Assembly: GCA_021816155.1 (NCBI GenBank)
Contig: JAKAZA010000017.1
Span: forward strand, 1-41,867
From: Pseudomonadota bacterium
GTDB taxonomy: Bacteria; Pseudomonadota; Alphaproteobacteria; Caulobacterales; Caulobacteraceae
Length of the DNA: 41,867 bases
Direction of reading: 5' to 3'
Under the pieces are notes generated by a model. The model did no database searches and was not told the origin of the DNA. It was given only the letters and a program-made list of their open reading frames with translations. Positions 15,673 to 24,232 of the stretch are shown one piece after another. Each line of letters starts with the position of its first letter. The stretch's first letter is position 1. Both the position numbers and the translations under genes were made by a program.

Positions 15673-16735
15673 GGCCGCCGGCCAACGATCGCGACGCGGG
15701 AAGCCCGTCGCAGCCGCCCTGGTCCGCGGCGACGGGCATGCTCAGCGCGACCATCAGCCCCGCCGGCCGCCAGTCGAACGAGGCCGCGCCTCCCTGTTGA
15801 GCGGCAAGCCGAGTGATGAGCCGCGTGCCGAATCCTCTCGGCGTGGCGGCCGAGACGGTCGGTCCGGCCCGTTCATCCCACCGCAGGCGCAATGTGCGGC
15901 CCCCGTCCGTGCTCCAGCTGACGAGGAGCTTGCCGCCCGCCCGCGACAGGCAGCCGTACTTGCTCGCGTTGGTGGCCAGCTCATGCACGATCATGCTGAG
16001 CGCCTGAGCCCTGTCGGGGGGCAGCAGCACGCTCTCGCCCTCCAGCTTGTAGCGCGCATGGTCCGTCAGCGCGTTGAGTTCGAGCGCGACGATCTCGCCG
16101 ATCAGCGCGCCGCGCCAGCGCTTGGTGGCGAGCGACGTCTGAGCTCGCGCCAGCGCGGCGATGCGGCCTTCGAGCCTGTCGCGGAAATCCGCCACCGTCG
16201 CGGCCGTCGTGAGCCGCACGAAGGACTGCGCGATCGTCAGCGAGTTGCGCGCGCGGTGGTCGATCTCCCGCATCAGCCGGTGCTGAAGTTCTTCGTTGCG
16301 GCGCTCCAGCACTTCGCCTGTGACGTCCTGGGTTGCGCTGAGGATATGGGTGATCTGGCCCGATGGGTTGCGGAGCGGCGAGTTCACGGCGCTAAGGTAC
16401 CTTTCGGCGCGTTCCCCGCCGTTCGCCGCGGCGCTCAGGTACCGGCGCGCGCTCATCTGGTGCGGCTCGCCGGTCTCGAGCGCGGCCGCGAACGAGTCGC
16501 GGATCGCCTCGAGGAGGGCGGCCATGTCCGGCGAGAGCTGGTCGCCGAACGCCTCGAACACGCCCTTGCCCACGAGCGAGGCGGCGGTCGCGCCGAATGC
16601 GCGGCCGTGCGCGCGGTTCGCCGCGACCATCGTGTAGCGGGGCGGGTCGGCCTTGACGAGCAGCAAGGGCCGCGGCGCGAACTCGAAGACCGCGCGGAAG
16701 TCCGGCGCCGCGCGGTTGGCCGCCGTCCTCGCCAT
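15644..16735 (-). CDS. HWE-family sensor histidine kinase with PAS domain
   Basis: 363 aa from the ATG at 16735 (GGAG 6-9 bases upstream). An N-terminal PAS-like domain covers about residues 11-140 (FRAVFEFAPRPLLLV... ILSATQDVTGEV). The phosphoacceptor region has His160 in EIDHRARNSL, and the ATPase domain has His251, Glu252 and Asn256 (HELATNASKYG) and the WxE motif RWDERAG (Trp286, Glu288) that gives the HWE family its name. There is no membrane segment, so it senses a cytoplasmic signal. Such kinases often feed PhyR or single-domain regulators in the general stress response. No response regulator is adjacent. The last 25-30 residues lie beyond the fold and overlap the lipoprotein gene in antisense. 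Confidence 0.9.
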   Translation of the reverse strand: MARTAANRAAPDFRAVFEFAPRPLLLVKADPPRYTMVAANRAHGRAFGATAASLVGKGVFEAFGDQLSPDMAALLEAIRDSFAAALETGEPHQMSARRYLSAAANGGERAERYLSAVNSPLRNPSGQITHILSATQDVTGEVLERRNEELQHRLMREIDHRARNSLTIAQSFVRLTTAATVADFRDRLEGRIAALARAQTSLATKRWRGALIGEIVALELNALTDHARYKLEGESVLLPPDRAQALSMIVHELATNASKYGCLSRAGGKLLVSWSTDGGRTLRLRWDERAGPTVSAATPRGFGTRLITRLAAQQGGAASFDWRPAGLMVALSMPVAADQGGCDGLPASRSLAGGLSSRPSLSG

Positions 16736-16989
16736 CCTCTTCTCCGGCGCCAGGTCCACCCTGCGCACGCCGGTTGCCGGGGAGGCCAGGCTGTGGCTCT
16801 CCAGGTGGCCGATGTCGTTCAACCGGCGTCTCCGTCGCCTTCGACGCCACGGCGCAACACGGGAATCCTCATCACGCCCCTCACCCCAGCCGCTTGAAGC
16901 ACAAGCCGCTCTGAAGCCGCAACGCGGCCTGGAAGCATCTGGTTCCGCGAATGAGGCGCAGATCGGTCGAGCGCCGACAGCCGGCGGCG

Positions 16990-18036
16990 CTAGCGCCACT
17001 CGACGGTCGCGCCGTGCGCCTGGACAACGGCGAGCTGACGATCCTCGCCGCCGGGCCACAGCGTCAGCCGCAACTCGATCGGCGCCGGCGAGCCCTCGGC
17101 GGGCTCCATGCGCAACCAGGCCAGCGGCGCGGTCCGCCCCGCGGCCGCACCGTGAGCGGCCAGGGCCGCGCGGATCGCCGTTGCGGTCGCGGGCGGCAGG
17201 TACTGCCAGAAGATCGAGTGGAACACGACCGTGACCAGGCCCTCGCGCGGCGCGGCCCTGACGCGCACCCAGTCGGCGGCGTCGGCCGCCTCGACCGCGA
17301 CGCCGGCCGCCACGGCCATCGCGACAGCCGCATCGAAGCGCGCGATCCGCTCGGTCTGGTCCGGCCAGAGGTAGGCGCGCAGCCGCCGGCGCTGCGCCGG
17401 ATCGGCCAGGTTGATCGGTTTGCGGTCGCAGGCGGCGGTGGCCGCGACGCTGATCGGCGTGGCGAGCGGCGGCGCAGTGCCTGTCCAGACCGCACTCAGC
17501 GCCAGCGGCGAGGCCGGGTCGCCCCAGCTTCCCGCCTCGCCGTAGTCATAGCGGTAGCGGCGCCAGAGCTGGTTGAGCCCGGCGCTGGCGCCAAGCTCCA
17601 GGCAGGCGAGCGGCAGGCCGGTCAGGGCGGCGATGGTCAGGAAGCCAGGCAGGAGACAGGCGGAGCGGCGGACCTCGTTGGTCTGCGGCTCGTGCGCCAT
17701 GAAGGCCGAGAGGCGAGGGCCGTGCGCAGCGATCGCGCGACAAGCTGCGCGCCAGGCGTCGCCGGGGTCCGTCGCCGAGGGCGGGAACGCCGCGGTCAGC
17801 GCGGCATCGTCGCCGCTCAGCGCGAGGTCGTGCAGCGCGCCCAGGAAGCGCAGCGCCACGGCCGCGTCGACCACGGCGGCGTCGGACTGGTCACTCCATG
17901 GCGCGAACAGGGCCCGCGCGTCGGCCGTCAGGTCGGCGGCGGCGCGCTCCAGGAGCCCGCCATAGAAGGCGGAGCCGAAGCTGGCGCATACGCGAGACTG
18001 GACCGCCAGCGCCTGAAGGATCGGGTCGTTGCTCAT
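16990..18036 (-). CDS. DUF2332 family protein
   Basis: 348 aa, the typical length of DUF2332. Visible features are an N-terminal helical region (residues 1-130), the conserved LACLELGASAGLNQLWRRY (about residues 144-162), which looks like a methyltransferase-type glycine loop, and a C-terminal VTVVFHSIFWQYLPP segment followed by LRLTLWPGGEDRQLAV. The family is widespread in actinobacteria and alphaproteobacteria and is uncharacterised; a SAM-dependent methyltransferase fold is a reasonable guess. It lies 52 bp downstream of rnhB. A 19-bp inverted repeat sits in between. The 254-bp gap after it, before the kinase start, holds no recognisable element. Confidence 0.88.
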   Translation of the reverse strand: MSNDPILQALAVQSRVCASFGSAFYGGLLERAAADLTADARALFAPWSDQSDAAVVDAAVALRFLGALHDLALSGDDAALTAAFPPSATDPGDAWRAACRAIAAHGPRLSAFMAHEPQTNEVRRSACLLPGFLTIAALTGLPLACLELGASAGLNQLWRRYRYDYGEAGSWGDPASPLALSAVWTGTAPPLATPISVAATAACDRKPINLADPAQRRRLRAYLWPDQTERIARFDAAVAMAVAAGVAVEAADAADWVRVRAAPREGLVTVVFHSIFWQYLPPATATAIRAALAAHGAAAGRTAPLAWLRMEPAEGSPAPIELRLTLWPGGEDRQLAVVQAHGATVEWR

Positions 18037-18076
18037 GCGACGCGATCGGCCCTGTCGGGCGCCCCAGGGTCAATCT

Positions 18077-18095
18077 TGATTGATCCGGTCAATCA
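18077..18095. promoter_or_regulatory. Inverted repeat between rnhB and the DUF2332 gene
   Basis: TGATTGATCCGGTCAATCA has perfect 7-bp arms and a 5-bp centre. It overlaps the rnhB stop codon and lies 41 bp upstream of the DUF2332 start. There is no T-run, so an operator is more likely than a terminator. Confidence 0.35.
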
Positions 18096-18745
18096 GCGCC
18101 GAGTGGCAGCTCTCCCTGCATGGCGTCGGCGAAAGACAGCATCGGGTCCTTGCCCATCAGGGCCAGCCGGACCGGCGCCCAGTTCAAGCGATGGATCGGC
18201 GAGGGCCCGAGGCGGCGCAGCGCGTCCGCGTGGACCTGCGCCCGATAGCCCTTGTGGGCGCCGAAGCCGTAGCCTGGATAGACCTCGTCCATCTCGGCCA
18301 TCAGCCGGTCGCGGGCGGTCTTCGCGAGTATCGAGGCTGCCGCGATCGACGCCGACAGCGCGTCGCCGCCCACCACGGCGCGCACCGGGCAGGGCAGGTC
18401 GAAGGCGTAATTGCCGTCGACGAGCGCGAACGCGGGTGCAATGCGCAGCGCCGCCACCGCGCGGCGCATGGCGAGGCCCGTGGCGTGCAGGATGTTGAGT
18501 TCGGCGATCTCGTCGACCGATGCAAAGCCGATGCCCCAGGCCACGGCCGTGTCCTTGATCTCGATCTCGAGTTCGGCGCGGCGCTTGGCGCTCAGCTTCT
18601 TGGAGTCGTCGACGCCCTTGGGGATCCGCCGCGCCTTGAGGATGACCGCGCCGGCGCAGACGGGACCCGCCCACGGGCCGCGGCCCGCCTCGTCGACGCC
18701 GCAGACTGGAGTCGGAGAGTCGCGCTCCAGACGCAGCGTCGGCAT
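18089..18745 (-). CDS. rnhB: Ribonuclease HII
   Basis: 218 aa. Catalytic residues are Asp18 and Glu19 ([12 protein letters not shown]), Asp110 (LVDGN) and Asp128 (GGDAL), with the family's [11 protein letters not shown] helix and [10 protein letters not shown]. It nicks at ribonucleotides embedded in DNA and starts ribonucleotide excision repair. The start shares one base with the tag stop codon (TGATG), so the two are translated as a coupled pair. With rnhA at 11382 the window holds both RNase H types of this genome, about 6 kb apart and in separate transcription units. Confidence 0.96.
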   Translation of the reverse strand: MPTLRLERDSPTPVCGVDEAGRGPWAGPVCAGAVILKARRIPKGVDDSKKLSAKRRAELEIEIKDTAVAWGIGFASVDEIAELNILHATGLAMRRAVAALRIAPAFALVDGNYAFDLPCPVRAVVGGDALSASIAAASILAKTARDRLMAEMDEVYPGYGFGAHKGYRAQVHADALRRLGPSPIHRLNWAPVRLALMGKDPMLSFADAMQGELPLGAD

Positions 18746-19353
18746 CAGCGGGCCGCTTTCGCCATCGCCGCCACCTCGGCGTGGCGAGGGCAGCCGGCCA
18801 CGTGGTCGTTGACCATGCCGACCGCCTGCATGAACGCGTAGACGATCACGGGCCCGCAGAACTTGAAGCCCCTGGCCTTCAGGGCCTTGGCCATCTCCTG
18901 CGCCTGCGGTGTCTGCGCCGGAACCTGCCGGATCTCGCGCCAGTGGTTCTGGATCGGCGCCCCGTCGACGAAGCTCCAGAGCCAGGCCGAGAAGTCCTCG
19001 CCCTGGTCGCGCATCTCGAGCCAGATCCTCGCGCCCGCGATGGCCGCCTCGATCTTGGCGGCGGAGCGAATGATCCCGGCGTCGGCCATCAGCCGCGCCC
19101 GGTCCGCCTCGCCGAACCGCGCCACGACGTCCGGATCGAACCCGGCGAACGCGGCGCGAAACGCCTCGCGCTTCTTCAGGACGGTGATCCAGGCCAGCCC
19201 TGCCTGGAAGCCATCCAGCACCAGCTTCTCCCAGAGCGCCCGGGCGTCGTACTCGGGCACGCCCCACTCCTCGTCGTGGTAGGCGACGTAGATCGGCTCC
19301 CGGGGATTGGCCCAGGCGCAACGCCCGTCGGTCTCAAAGGTGGCGAGGCCCAT
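18745..19353 (-). CDS. tag: DNA-3-methyladenine glycosylase I
   Basis: 202 aa, family length. The zinc-binding set of Tag is present: Cys12, His26, His184 and Cys188 (offset from Cys4, His17, His175, Cys179 in E. coli). The core [15 protein letters not shown] carries the catalytic-site glutamate (Glu42) and substrate-stacking aromatics. It removes 3-methyladenine from alkylated DNA as the first step of base-excision repair. It is coupled to rnhB by a TGATG overlap, forming a small genome-maintenance operon. Ogt and an Ada/AlkA-type gene for the same class of damage are about 21 kb away, not linked. Confidence 0.96.
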   Translation of the reverse strand: MGLATFETDGRCAWANPREPIYVAYHDEEWGVPEYDARALWEKLVLDGFQAGLAWITVLKKREAFRAAFAGFDPDVVARFGEADRARLMADAGIIRSAAKIEAAIAGARIWLEMRDQGEDFSAWLWSFVDGAPIQNHWREIRQVPAQTPQAQEMAKALKARGFKFCGPVIVYAFMQAVGMVNDHVAGCPRHAEVAAMAKAAR

Positions 19354-19448
19354 ACGCAGGGTCTGCCGAAGAATCGCCGCAGCGGCAACGCCGGGCCCGA
19401 CACGTCTGCGTCAGCAGCGTCTCACCCCCGACTCGGTGGCCCAAAGTC

Positions 19449-20264
19449 TCAGGCGCCCGAGGAGGCCATCCAGTCCGGCCGCTCCACCCGCACCGGCCGG
19501 CCATCGGCCGTCAGCTGCGCGCCTTCGATGCGGTCCAGACGCAGCAGCGCCATCGCGCGGCCCTCGCCGCCCGACAGCACCTCCCCGGCGCGCAGCGCTC
19601 CCGCCAGAACCTCCAAGCCCGACGCCGGCGCCGGTCCGTCGAGGACGAGCGGCAGCATGCGGCTCCTCACCTGACCTCGGCGCTTCATGCGCGAGGTCGT
19701 CTCTTGGCCGACGAAGCAGCCCTTCCTGAAATCGATCCCGTTCAGGAGGTCGAAGTTCGCCTCGATCGGGTAGGTGGCCTCGTCGGCCCAGTCGGCCGGG
19801 CCGGGCACGCCGAGTGCGAGGCGGTGGGCGTCGTGGTCGGCCTCGGCCGCATCGGATTCGGCCGCGGCGCCGTAGCCGCGCCAGCCGAGCGCGGGGAGAC
19901 GCGGATCGAGCGCCCAGCCGGCGCCGGGGGGCGGCTCATCCCCGCCCCATGCGGCTAGCACGGGCGTATCGTCCGCCTCGAGCGTCACCTTGGCGCGAAG
20001 CCGATAGATGGCGAGGCGCTGGATCAGCGCCGTGCGCCGCTCGGCCGCACAGTCCACCCAGCAGCCGTCCTCACGGCCGACGATGAAGAGGTCGAACAGC
20101 AGCCGGCCCTGCGGTGTCAGCAAGGCGCCGAATCGCTGCTCGCCAGGGCGGAGCGTTTCGACGTCCTGCGTCACCAGACCCTGCAGGAACGTGCGCCAAT
20201 CCTGGCCGCCGAGGGCGACCAACGCCCGGCTCGCAAGGCGCGCGACGCGGTTTGTTGCGCTCAT
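19449..20264 (-). CDS. ygfZ: Folate-binding protein YgfZ
   Basis: 271 aa, a single-domain member of the GcvT/YgfZ family. The signature KGCFVGQE with Cys183 is intact (residues 181-188). YgfZ binds tetrahydrofolate and helps maintain or repair certain Fe-S enzymes, such as the tRNA thiolase MiaB. The start at 20264 is the only sensible ATG (MSATNR); its ribosome-binding site is weak. It is divergent from the GT9 gene with a 52-bp gap and stands 95 bp upstream of nothing but the tag start on the same strand. That gap shows no terminator. Confidence 0.93.
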   Translation of the reverse strand: MSATNRVARLASRALVALGGQDWRTFLQGLVTQDVETLRPGEQRFGALLTPQGRLLFDLFIVGREDGCWVDCAAERRTALIQRLAIYRLRAKVTLEADDTPVLAAWGGDEPPPGAGWALDPRLPALGWRGYGAAAESDAAEADHDAHRLALGVPGPADWADEATYPIEANFDLLNGIDFRKGCFVGQETTSRMKRRGQVRSRMLPLVLDGPAPASGLEVLAGALRAGEVLSGGEGRAMALLRLDRIEGAQLTADGRPVRVERPDWMASSGA

Positions 20265-20316
20265 GTCGCCAATGTGGCGGCGAAGCGGTTGGAGCGCCAG
20301 GAAAAGCGCGCAATAC

Positions 20317-21294
20317 ATGGCGAAGATGGCCGCCAAGACGTTTCCCGTCCTGTTCATTGCGCCGAGCGGCGTCAGCGAGGCGGTGCTCGCCTCGGGCCTT
20401 TTGAAGAAGTTGCACGACGAGGCGCCCAATCCGCGCTTCACCATCGTGGCCAGCCGCAAGGTGGCGCCGCTCTTCGCCGACATGCCGAAGGTCGAGCGGG
20501 TCGTGGTGACCGACCGGGAGGGCTCGGCGCGCCGCTGGTTCGGGGTGCTGGGGCCGATGCGCGCGCGGCGCTGGTCGCTCGTGGTGGACGTGCCGGCGCG
20601 GGTGATCGCCGGCCGGCTTCGCCCAAAAGGCCGGCCGCTGAGACACCAAGGCGATGAGCCGGCGCACAAGCTGATCGAGGCGGCGCATCTGATGCGACTC
20701 GAGGACGACCCGCCGGCGCCCTATCTGTTCGTGGACGCCGCGACCGACCAGCGCGCCGCGCAGATGGTGGCCGGCGAGGGGCCGATCCTGGCCCTCGCGC
20801 CGTGCGCCGAGTGGGTCGGCAAGGCCTGGCCGATCGAGCGATTCGGCGAGGTGGCGCGGCGGCTGCGCGCGCCGGGCGGGCTGCTCGCCGGTGCGCGGGT
20901 CATGCTGCTCGGCGAGAAGTCGAACGCGCACGAGATCGAGCCGATGCGCCAGGTGGCGCCAAAGGACGCCGTCATCGATCTCGTGGGCAAGGACCTGCTG
21001 ACCGTGGTCGCAGCGCTCAAGCGCGCCCGGCTCTTCATCGGCAACGACACCGGCTTCGCCCAGCTTGCCGCGGCCGCTGGCGCGCCGACGCTCGCGCTGT
21101 TCGGCCCGTCCGACGACCGCATATGGCGTCCCTGGGGCGAGAACGTGCGGGTGGTGCGCGGGGCGCGGACGCTGGATGAGATTCGGCGCGTGGACCCGCC
21201 GCTGAAAGCTCAGGTCCGACACATGATCGACCTTTCCGCCGACAGCGTGCTTGCGGCGGCTGACATGCTCCTTGAAGAGACCGTGAGTGTCTGA
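20317..21294 (+). CDS. Glycosyltransferase family 9 (heptosyltransferase-like)
   Basis: 325 aa. The two Rossmann-type halves of GT9 (GT-B fold) are visible. The N-terminal half starts FPVLFIAPSGVSEAVLASG. The C-terminal half has LALAPCAEWVGKAWP, the nucleotide-sugar site LFIGNDTGFAQLAAAAGAP and LFGPSDDRIWRPWG. GT9 enzymes transfer heptose or related sugars to lipopolysaccharide core at the cytoplasmic face of the inner membrane. The exact sugar is unknown. The start at 20317 has AGGA at a long spacing; an ATG three codons later is possible. It overlaps the next gene by 8 bp and heads a three-gene coupled operon. Confidence 0.88.
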   Translation: MAKMAAKTFPVLFIAPSGVSEAVLASGLLKKLHDEAPNPRFTIVASRKVAPLFADMPKVERVVVTDREGSARRWFGVLGPMRARRWSLVVDVPARVIAGRLRPKGRPLRHQGDEPAHKLIEAAHLMRLEDDPPAPYLFVDAATDQRAAQMVAGEGPILALAPCAEWVGKAWPIERFGEVARRLRAPGGLLAGARVMLLGEKSNAHEIEPMRQVAPKDAVIDLVGKDLLTVVAALKRARLFIGNDTGFAQLAAAAGAPTLALFGPSDDRIWRPWGENVRVVRGARTLDEIRRVDPPLKAQVRHMIDLSADSVLAAADMLLEETVSV

Positions 21295-22627
21295 AACGTT
21301 TGATCTGATCGTCCGCGGCGGCGAGGTGGCGAACCACGCTGGGCGGGGCCTGGCCGATGTCGGTGTGCGGGGCGGACGCATCGCCGCGATCGGCGATCTG
21401 TCGCAGGCGTCAGCCGGGGAGACCTTCGACGCGCGCGGCCTCACCGTGCTGCCCGGCGTGATCGACACCCAGGTCCATTTCCGCGAGCCCGGCATGGACT
21501 GGAAGGAAGATCTCGAGAGCGGCTCCAGGGCTGCGGTCCTGGGCGGCGTCACGGCGGTGTTCGAGATGCCCAACACCGACCCGCCGACTTCGTCGCGGGC
21601 GGCGCTGGAGGACAAGCTGGCGCGGGCCAGGGGCCGCATGCACTGCGACCACGCGTTCTACGCGGGCGCGACCCACGAGAATGCGGCCAACCTCGCCGAG
21701 GTCGAGGCCACGCCGGGCTGCTGCGGGGTGAAGACCTTCATGGGCTCGTCCACCGGCTCGCTCCTGGTCGACGACGACGCGGGCGTGGAGGCGGTGCTGC
21801 GCGCGGTGCGGCGGCGCGCGGCCTTCCACAGCGAGGACGAGGCGCGGCTGCGGGAACGCAAGGCTCTGGCGCGCGAGGGCGACTGGACCAGCCATCCCGA
21901 GGTTCGCGACGCCGAGACCGCGCTGCGCTCGACCCGTCGCCTGATCGCGATCGCCGAGCGGCTCGGCAAGCGGGTGCACGTGCTGCACACGACGACGGCC
22001 GACGAGATCGAGTTCCTCGCGCTGCACAAGGACGTCGCGACCTGCGAGGTGACGCCACAGCACCTGACGCTCGCCGCGCCGGAAGCGTACGAGCGGCTGA
22101 GGGGTCTGGCCCAGATGAACCCGCCGATCCGCGACACCCATCACCGCGCCGGCCTCTGGCGCGGGATCGCCAACGGCGTGGTGGACGTGATCGGCACTGA
22201 CCACGCGCCGCATACGCTGGAGGAGAAGGCGCGTGCGTACCCGGCCTCGCCGTCGGGCATGCCGGGCGTGCAGACGCTGGTCCCGGTGATGCTGACCCAT
22301 GTCGCCGAGGGGCGGCTGACACTGGAGCGCTTCATCGACCTCACCAGCGCCGGCGCCCAGCGCATCTTCGCGATCGCCGGCAAGGGCCGGCTCGCCGTCG
22401 GCTGGGACGCCGACCTCACCATCGTGGACCTCAAGGCGCGCCGGGCGATCCGCAACGCCGACATGGCGACCCGCGTCGGCTGGACGCCGTTCGACGGCAT
22501 GGAGGCGATCGGCTGGGCGATGGCCACGATCATCCGCGGCTGCGTCGTCATGCGCGACGGCGAGCTGACGTCGTCGGGCCGCGGGGCGCCGATGCGGTTT
22601 CTTGAGAATCTGGAGGCTCACGCATGA
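21287..22627 (+). CDS. Dihydroorotase-family amidohydrolase
   Basis: 446 aa, starting at GTG 21287 inside the end of the GT9 gene, with GAAGAGA upstream. Family landmarks are VIDTQVHFREPG (residues 58-69), EMPNTDPP, the presumed carboxylated Lys149 (VKTFMGSSTG), His181 (FHSEDE), VHVLHTTT, EVTPQHLTL and the catalytic Asp in GTDHAPHT. In most dihydroorotases the first motif is HxH. Here the first metal-binding His is Gln62, as in a subgroup of these proteins, so the metal centre is altered. It may still be the pyrimidine enzyme, converting carbamoyl-aspartate to dihydroorotate, or a related cyclic amidase. No other pyr genes are near. It overlaps the next gene by 4 bp (ATGA). Confidence 0.85.
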   Translation: MSETFDLIVRGGEVANHAGRGLADVGVRGGRIAAIGDLSQASAGETFDARGLTVLPGVIDTQVHFREPGMDWKEDLESGSRAAVLGGVTAVFEMPNTDPPTSSRAALEDKLARARGRMHCDHAFYAGATHENAANLAEVEATPGCCGVKTFMGSSTGSLLVDDDAGVEAVLRAVRRRAAFHSEDEARLRERKALAREGDWTSHPEVRDAETALRSTRRLIAIAERLGKRVHVLHTTTADEIEFLALHKDVATCEVTPQHLTLAAPEAYERLRGLAQMNPPIRDTHHRAGLWRGIANGVVDVIGTDHAPHTLEEKARAYPASPSGMPGVQTLVPVMLTHVAEGRLTLERFIDLTSAGAQRIFAIAGKGRLAVGWDADLTIVDLKARRAIRNADMATRVGWTPFDGMEAIGWAMATIIRGCVVMRDGELTSSGRGAPMRFLENLEAHA

Positions 22628-24168
22628 ACGGCGCCGACGCGCTCATCGAGACGCTGATCGACAATGACGTCGTCGCCTGCTTCGCCAACCCCGGCACGAG
22701 CGAGATGCAGTTCGTCAGCGCGCTGGATCGGCAGCCGCGGATGCGGCCGGTCCTTTGCCTGTTCGAGGGCGTCGCGACGGGCGCCGCCGACGGCTACGGC
22801 CGCATGGCCGGCAAGCCCGCTTGCACGCTGCTGCACCTGGGGCCGGGCTACGGCAACGGCCTCGCCAACCTGCACAACGCTCGGCGCGCCTTCACGCCGA
22901 TCATCAACGTGATCGGCGACCACGCGACCTATCATCAGAAGTACGACGCCCCGCTCGCCTCCGACATCCACGCCATCGCCGGCGCCAACTCGGTTTGGCT
23001 GAAGTCGGCCGCGAGCGCAGACGAGGTCAGCGCGCTCGCCGCCGAGGCGATCACCGCCAGCTACGGCCCGCCCGGCGGCTCGGCGAGCCTGGTGCTGCCG
23101 GCCGACACCGCATGGTCGCCGACGAACGCAACCGGCGGCAAGGCGAGCCGCCCGGCGAAGGCGGCCGCGCCGGCAAGCACGATCGAGGAAGTCGCGCGCC
23201 GTATCCGCGCGGCGGCGAAGCCGGTGATCCTGCTGGGGACAGGCGCGTGCAACGAGGCGGCGCTCCAGGCGGCTGGACGGATCGCCGAGACAGGCGTGCG
23301 CGTGCTGTCCGACGGCTTCATCGGCCGGCTGCCGCGCGGCGCGGGCCGCTTCGCGCCGGACCGGATGATGTACTTCGCCGAGATGGCGGTCGCCGACCTC
23401 GCCGGCGTCGACCTGATGGTGTTGACGGAGGCCAAGCCTCCGGTCGCGTTCTTCGCCTATCCGGACAAGCCGAGCGTTCTGGCGCCCGAGGGCTGCGAGA
23501 CCCTGCCGCTGGCGTCGCTGGCCGAGGACGGTGCGGCGGCGCTGAGCGCCATCGCCGACCTGCTGGGCGCGCCGCGGGCGCCGTCGGTCCAGCCGCTGAA
23601 GCTGCCGGCCGCGGCGCCCACGGGGGCGCTCAACCCCGCCGCCGTCGGCCTCGCCATGGCGCACCATCTGCCGGAAGGGGCGATCGTCTCCGACGACTCG
23701 GTCACCGCCGGCCAGTCGATCCTGAACGCCACGCGCACGGGCCGCCCGCACGACTGGCTCGGCCTCACCGGAGGCGCGATCGGCCAGGGTATCCCTGTCG
23801 CGGTGGGCGCTGCCGTCGCGGCCCCGGGCCGCAAGGTCGTGTCGCTCAACGGCGACGGCGCGGCGATGTATACGGTGCAGGGCCTCTGGACACTGGCGCG
23901 CGAGGGTCTCGACGTCACCGTCGTGATTTTCGCCAACAACGCTTACCGGATCCTCGGCATCGAGCTGGGACGCACCGGCGCCGGCAATCCGGGCCCCGCC
24001 GCCTCGAAGCTGCTCGGCCTCGGCGAGCCGGCGATCGACTGGGTGAACCTGGCCAAGGGCCTCGGGGTGCCTGCGACGCGCTGCGAAACGGCCGAGGCTT
24101 TCGACGCCGCCTTTGCCCGGGCCATGGCGGAACCGGGCCCGAAGCTGATCGAGGCCGTCGTCCCCTGA
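22624..24168 (+). CDS. Thiamine-diphosphate enzyme, acetolactate-synthase-like
   Basis: 514 aa, a little shorter than true acetolactate synthase large subunits. Three domains are visible. The N-terminal Pyr domain has the catalytic Glu48 (LFEGVATGAADGYGRM). The central domain spans about 190-340. The C-terminal PP domain has the ThDP/Mg motif NGDGAAMYTVQGLW (from about residue 410) closing with NNAYRIL. It lacks the features that define a bona fide IlvB with FAD and a regulatory subunit gene beside it, so the substrate may be another 2-keto acid (benzoylformate- or phenylpyruvate-decarboxylase-like). It is the last gene of the coupled operon and ends at the hairpin at 24191-24226. Confidence 0.87.
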   Translation: MNGADALIETLIDNDVVACFANPGTSEMQFVSALDRQPRMRPVLCLFEGVATGAADGYGRMAGKPACTLLHLGPGYGNGLANLHNARRAFTPIINVIGDHATYHQKYDAPLASDIHAIAGANSVWLKSAASADEVSALAAEAITASYGPPGGSASLVLPADTAWSPTNATGGKASRPAKAAAPASTIEEVARRIRAAAKPVILLGTGACNEAALQAAGRIAETGVRVLSDGFIGRLPRGAGRFAPDRMMYFAEMAVADLAGVDLMVLTEAKPPVAFFAYPDKPSVLAPEGCETLPLASLAEDGAAALSAIADLLGAPRAPSVQPLKLPAAAPTGALNPAAVGLAMAHHLPEGAIVSDDSVTAGQSILNATRTGRPHDWLGLTGGAIGQGIPVAVGAAVAAPGRKVVSLNGDGAAMYTVQGLWTLAREGLDVTVVIFANNAYRILGIELGRTGAGNPGPAASKLLGLGEPAIDWVNLAKGLGVPATRCETAEAFDAAFARAMAEPGPKLIEAVVP

Positions 24169-24190
24169 CGATCCCGCGCCCGCAAGACGG

Positions 24191-24226
24191 AAGGGCGCGC
24201 TCGACCGTCAGGCCGAGCGCGCCCTT
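24191..24226. terminator. Bidirectional terminator hairpin
   Basis: A 13-bp perfect stem (AAGGGCGCGCTCG with its complement, 10-base loop) fills the 64-bp gap between two convergent genes. It starts 23 bp after the thiamine-diphosphate enzyme gene and 7 bp after the stop of the repeat-protein gene on the other strand. There is no clear T-run on either side, so efficiency is uncertain. Confidence 0.65.
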
Positions 24227-24232
24227 GCGCGG

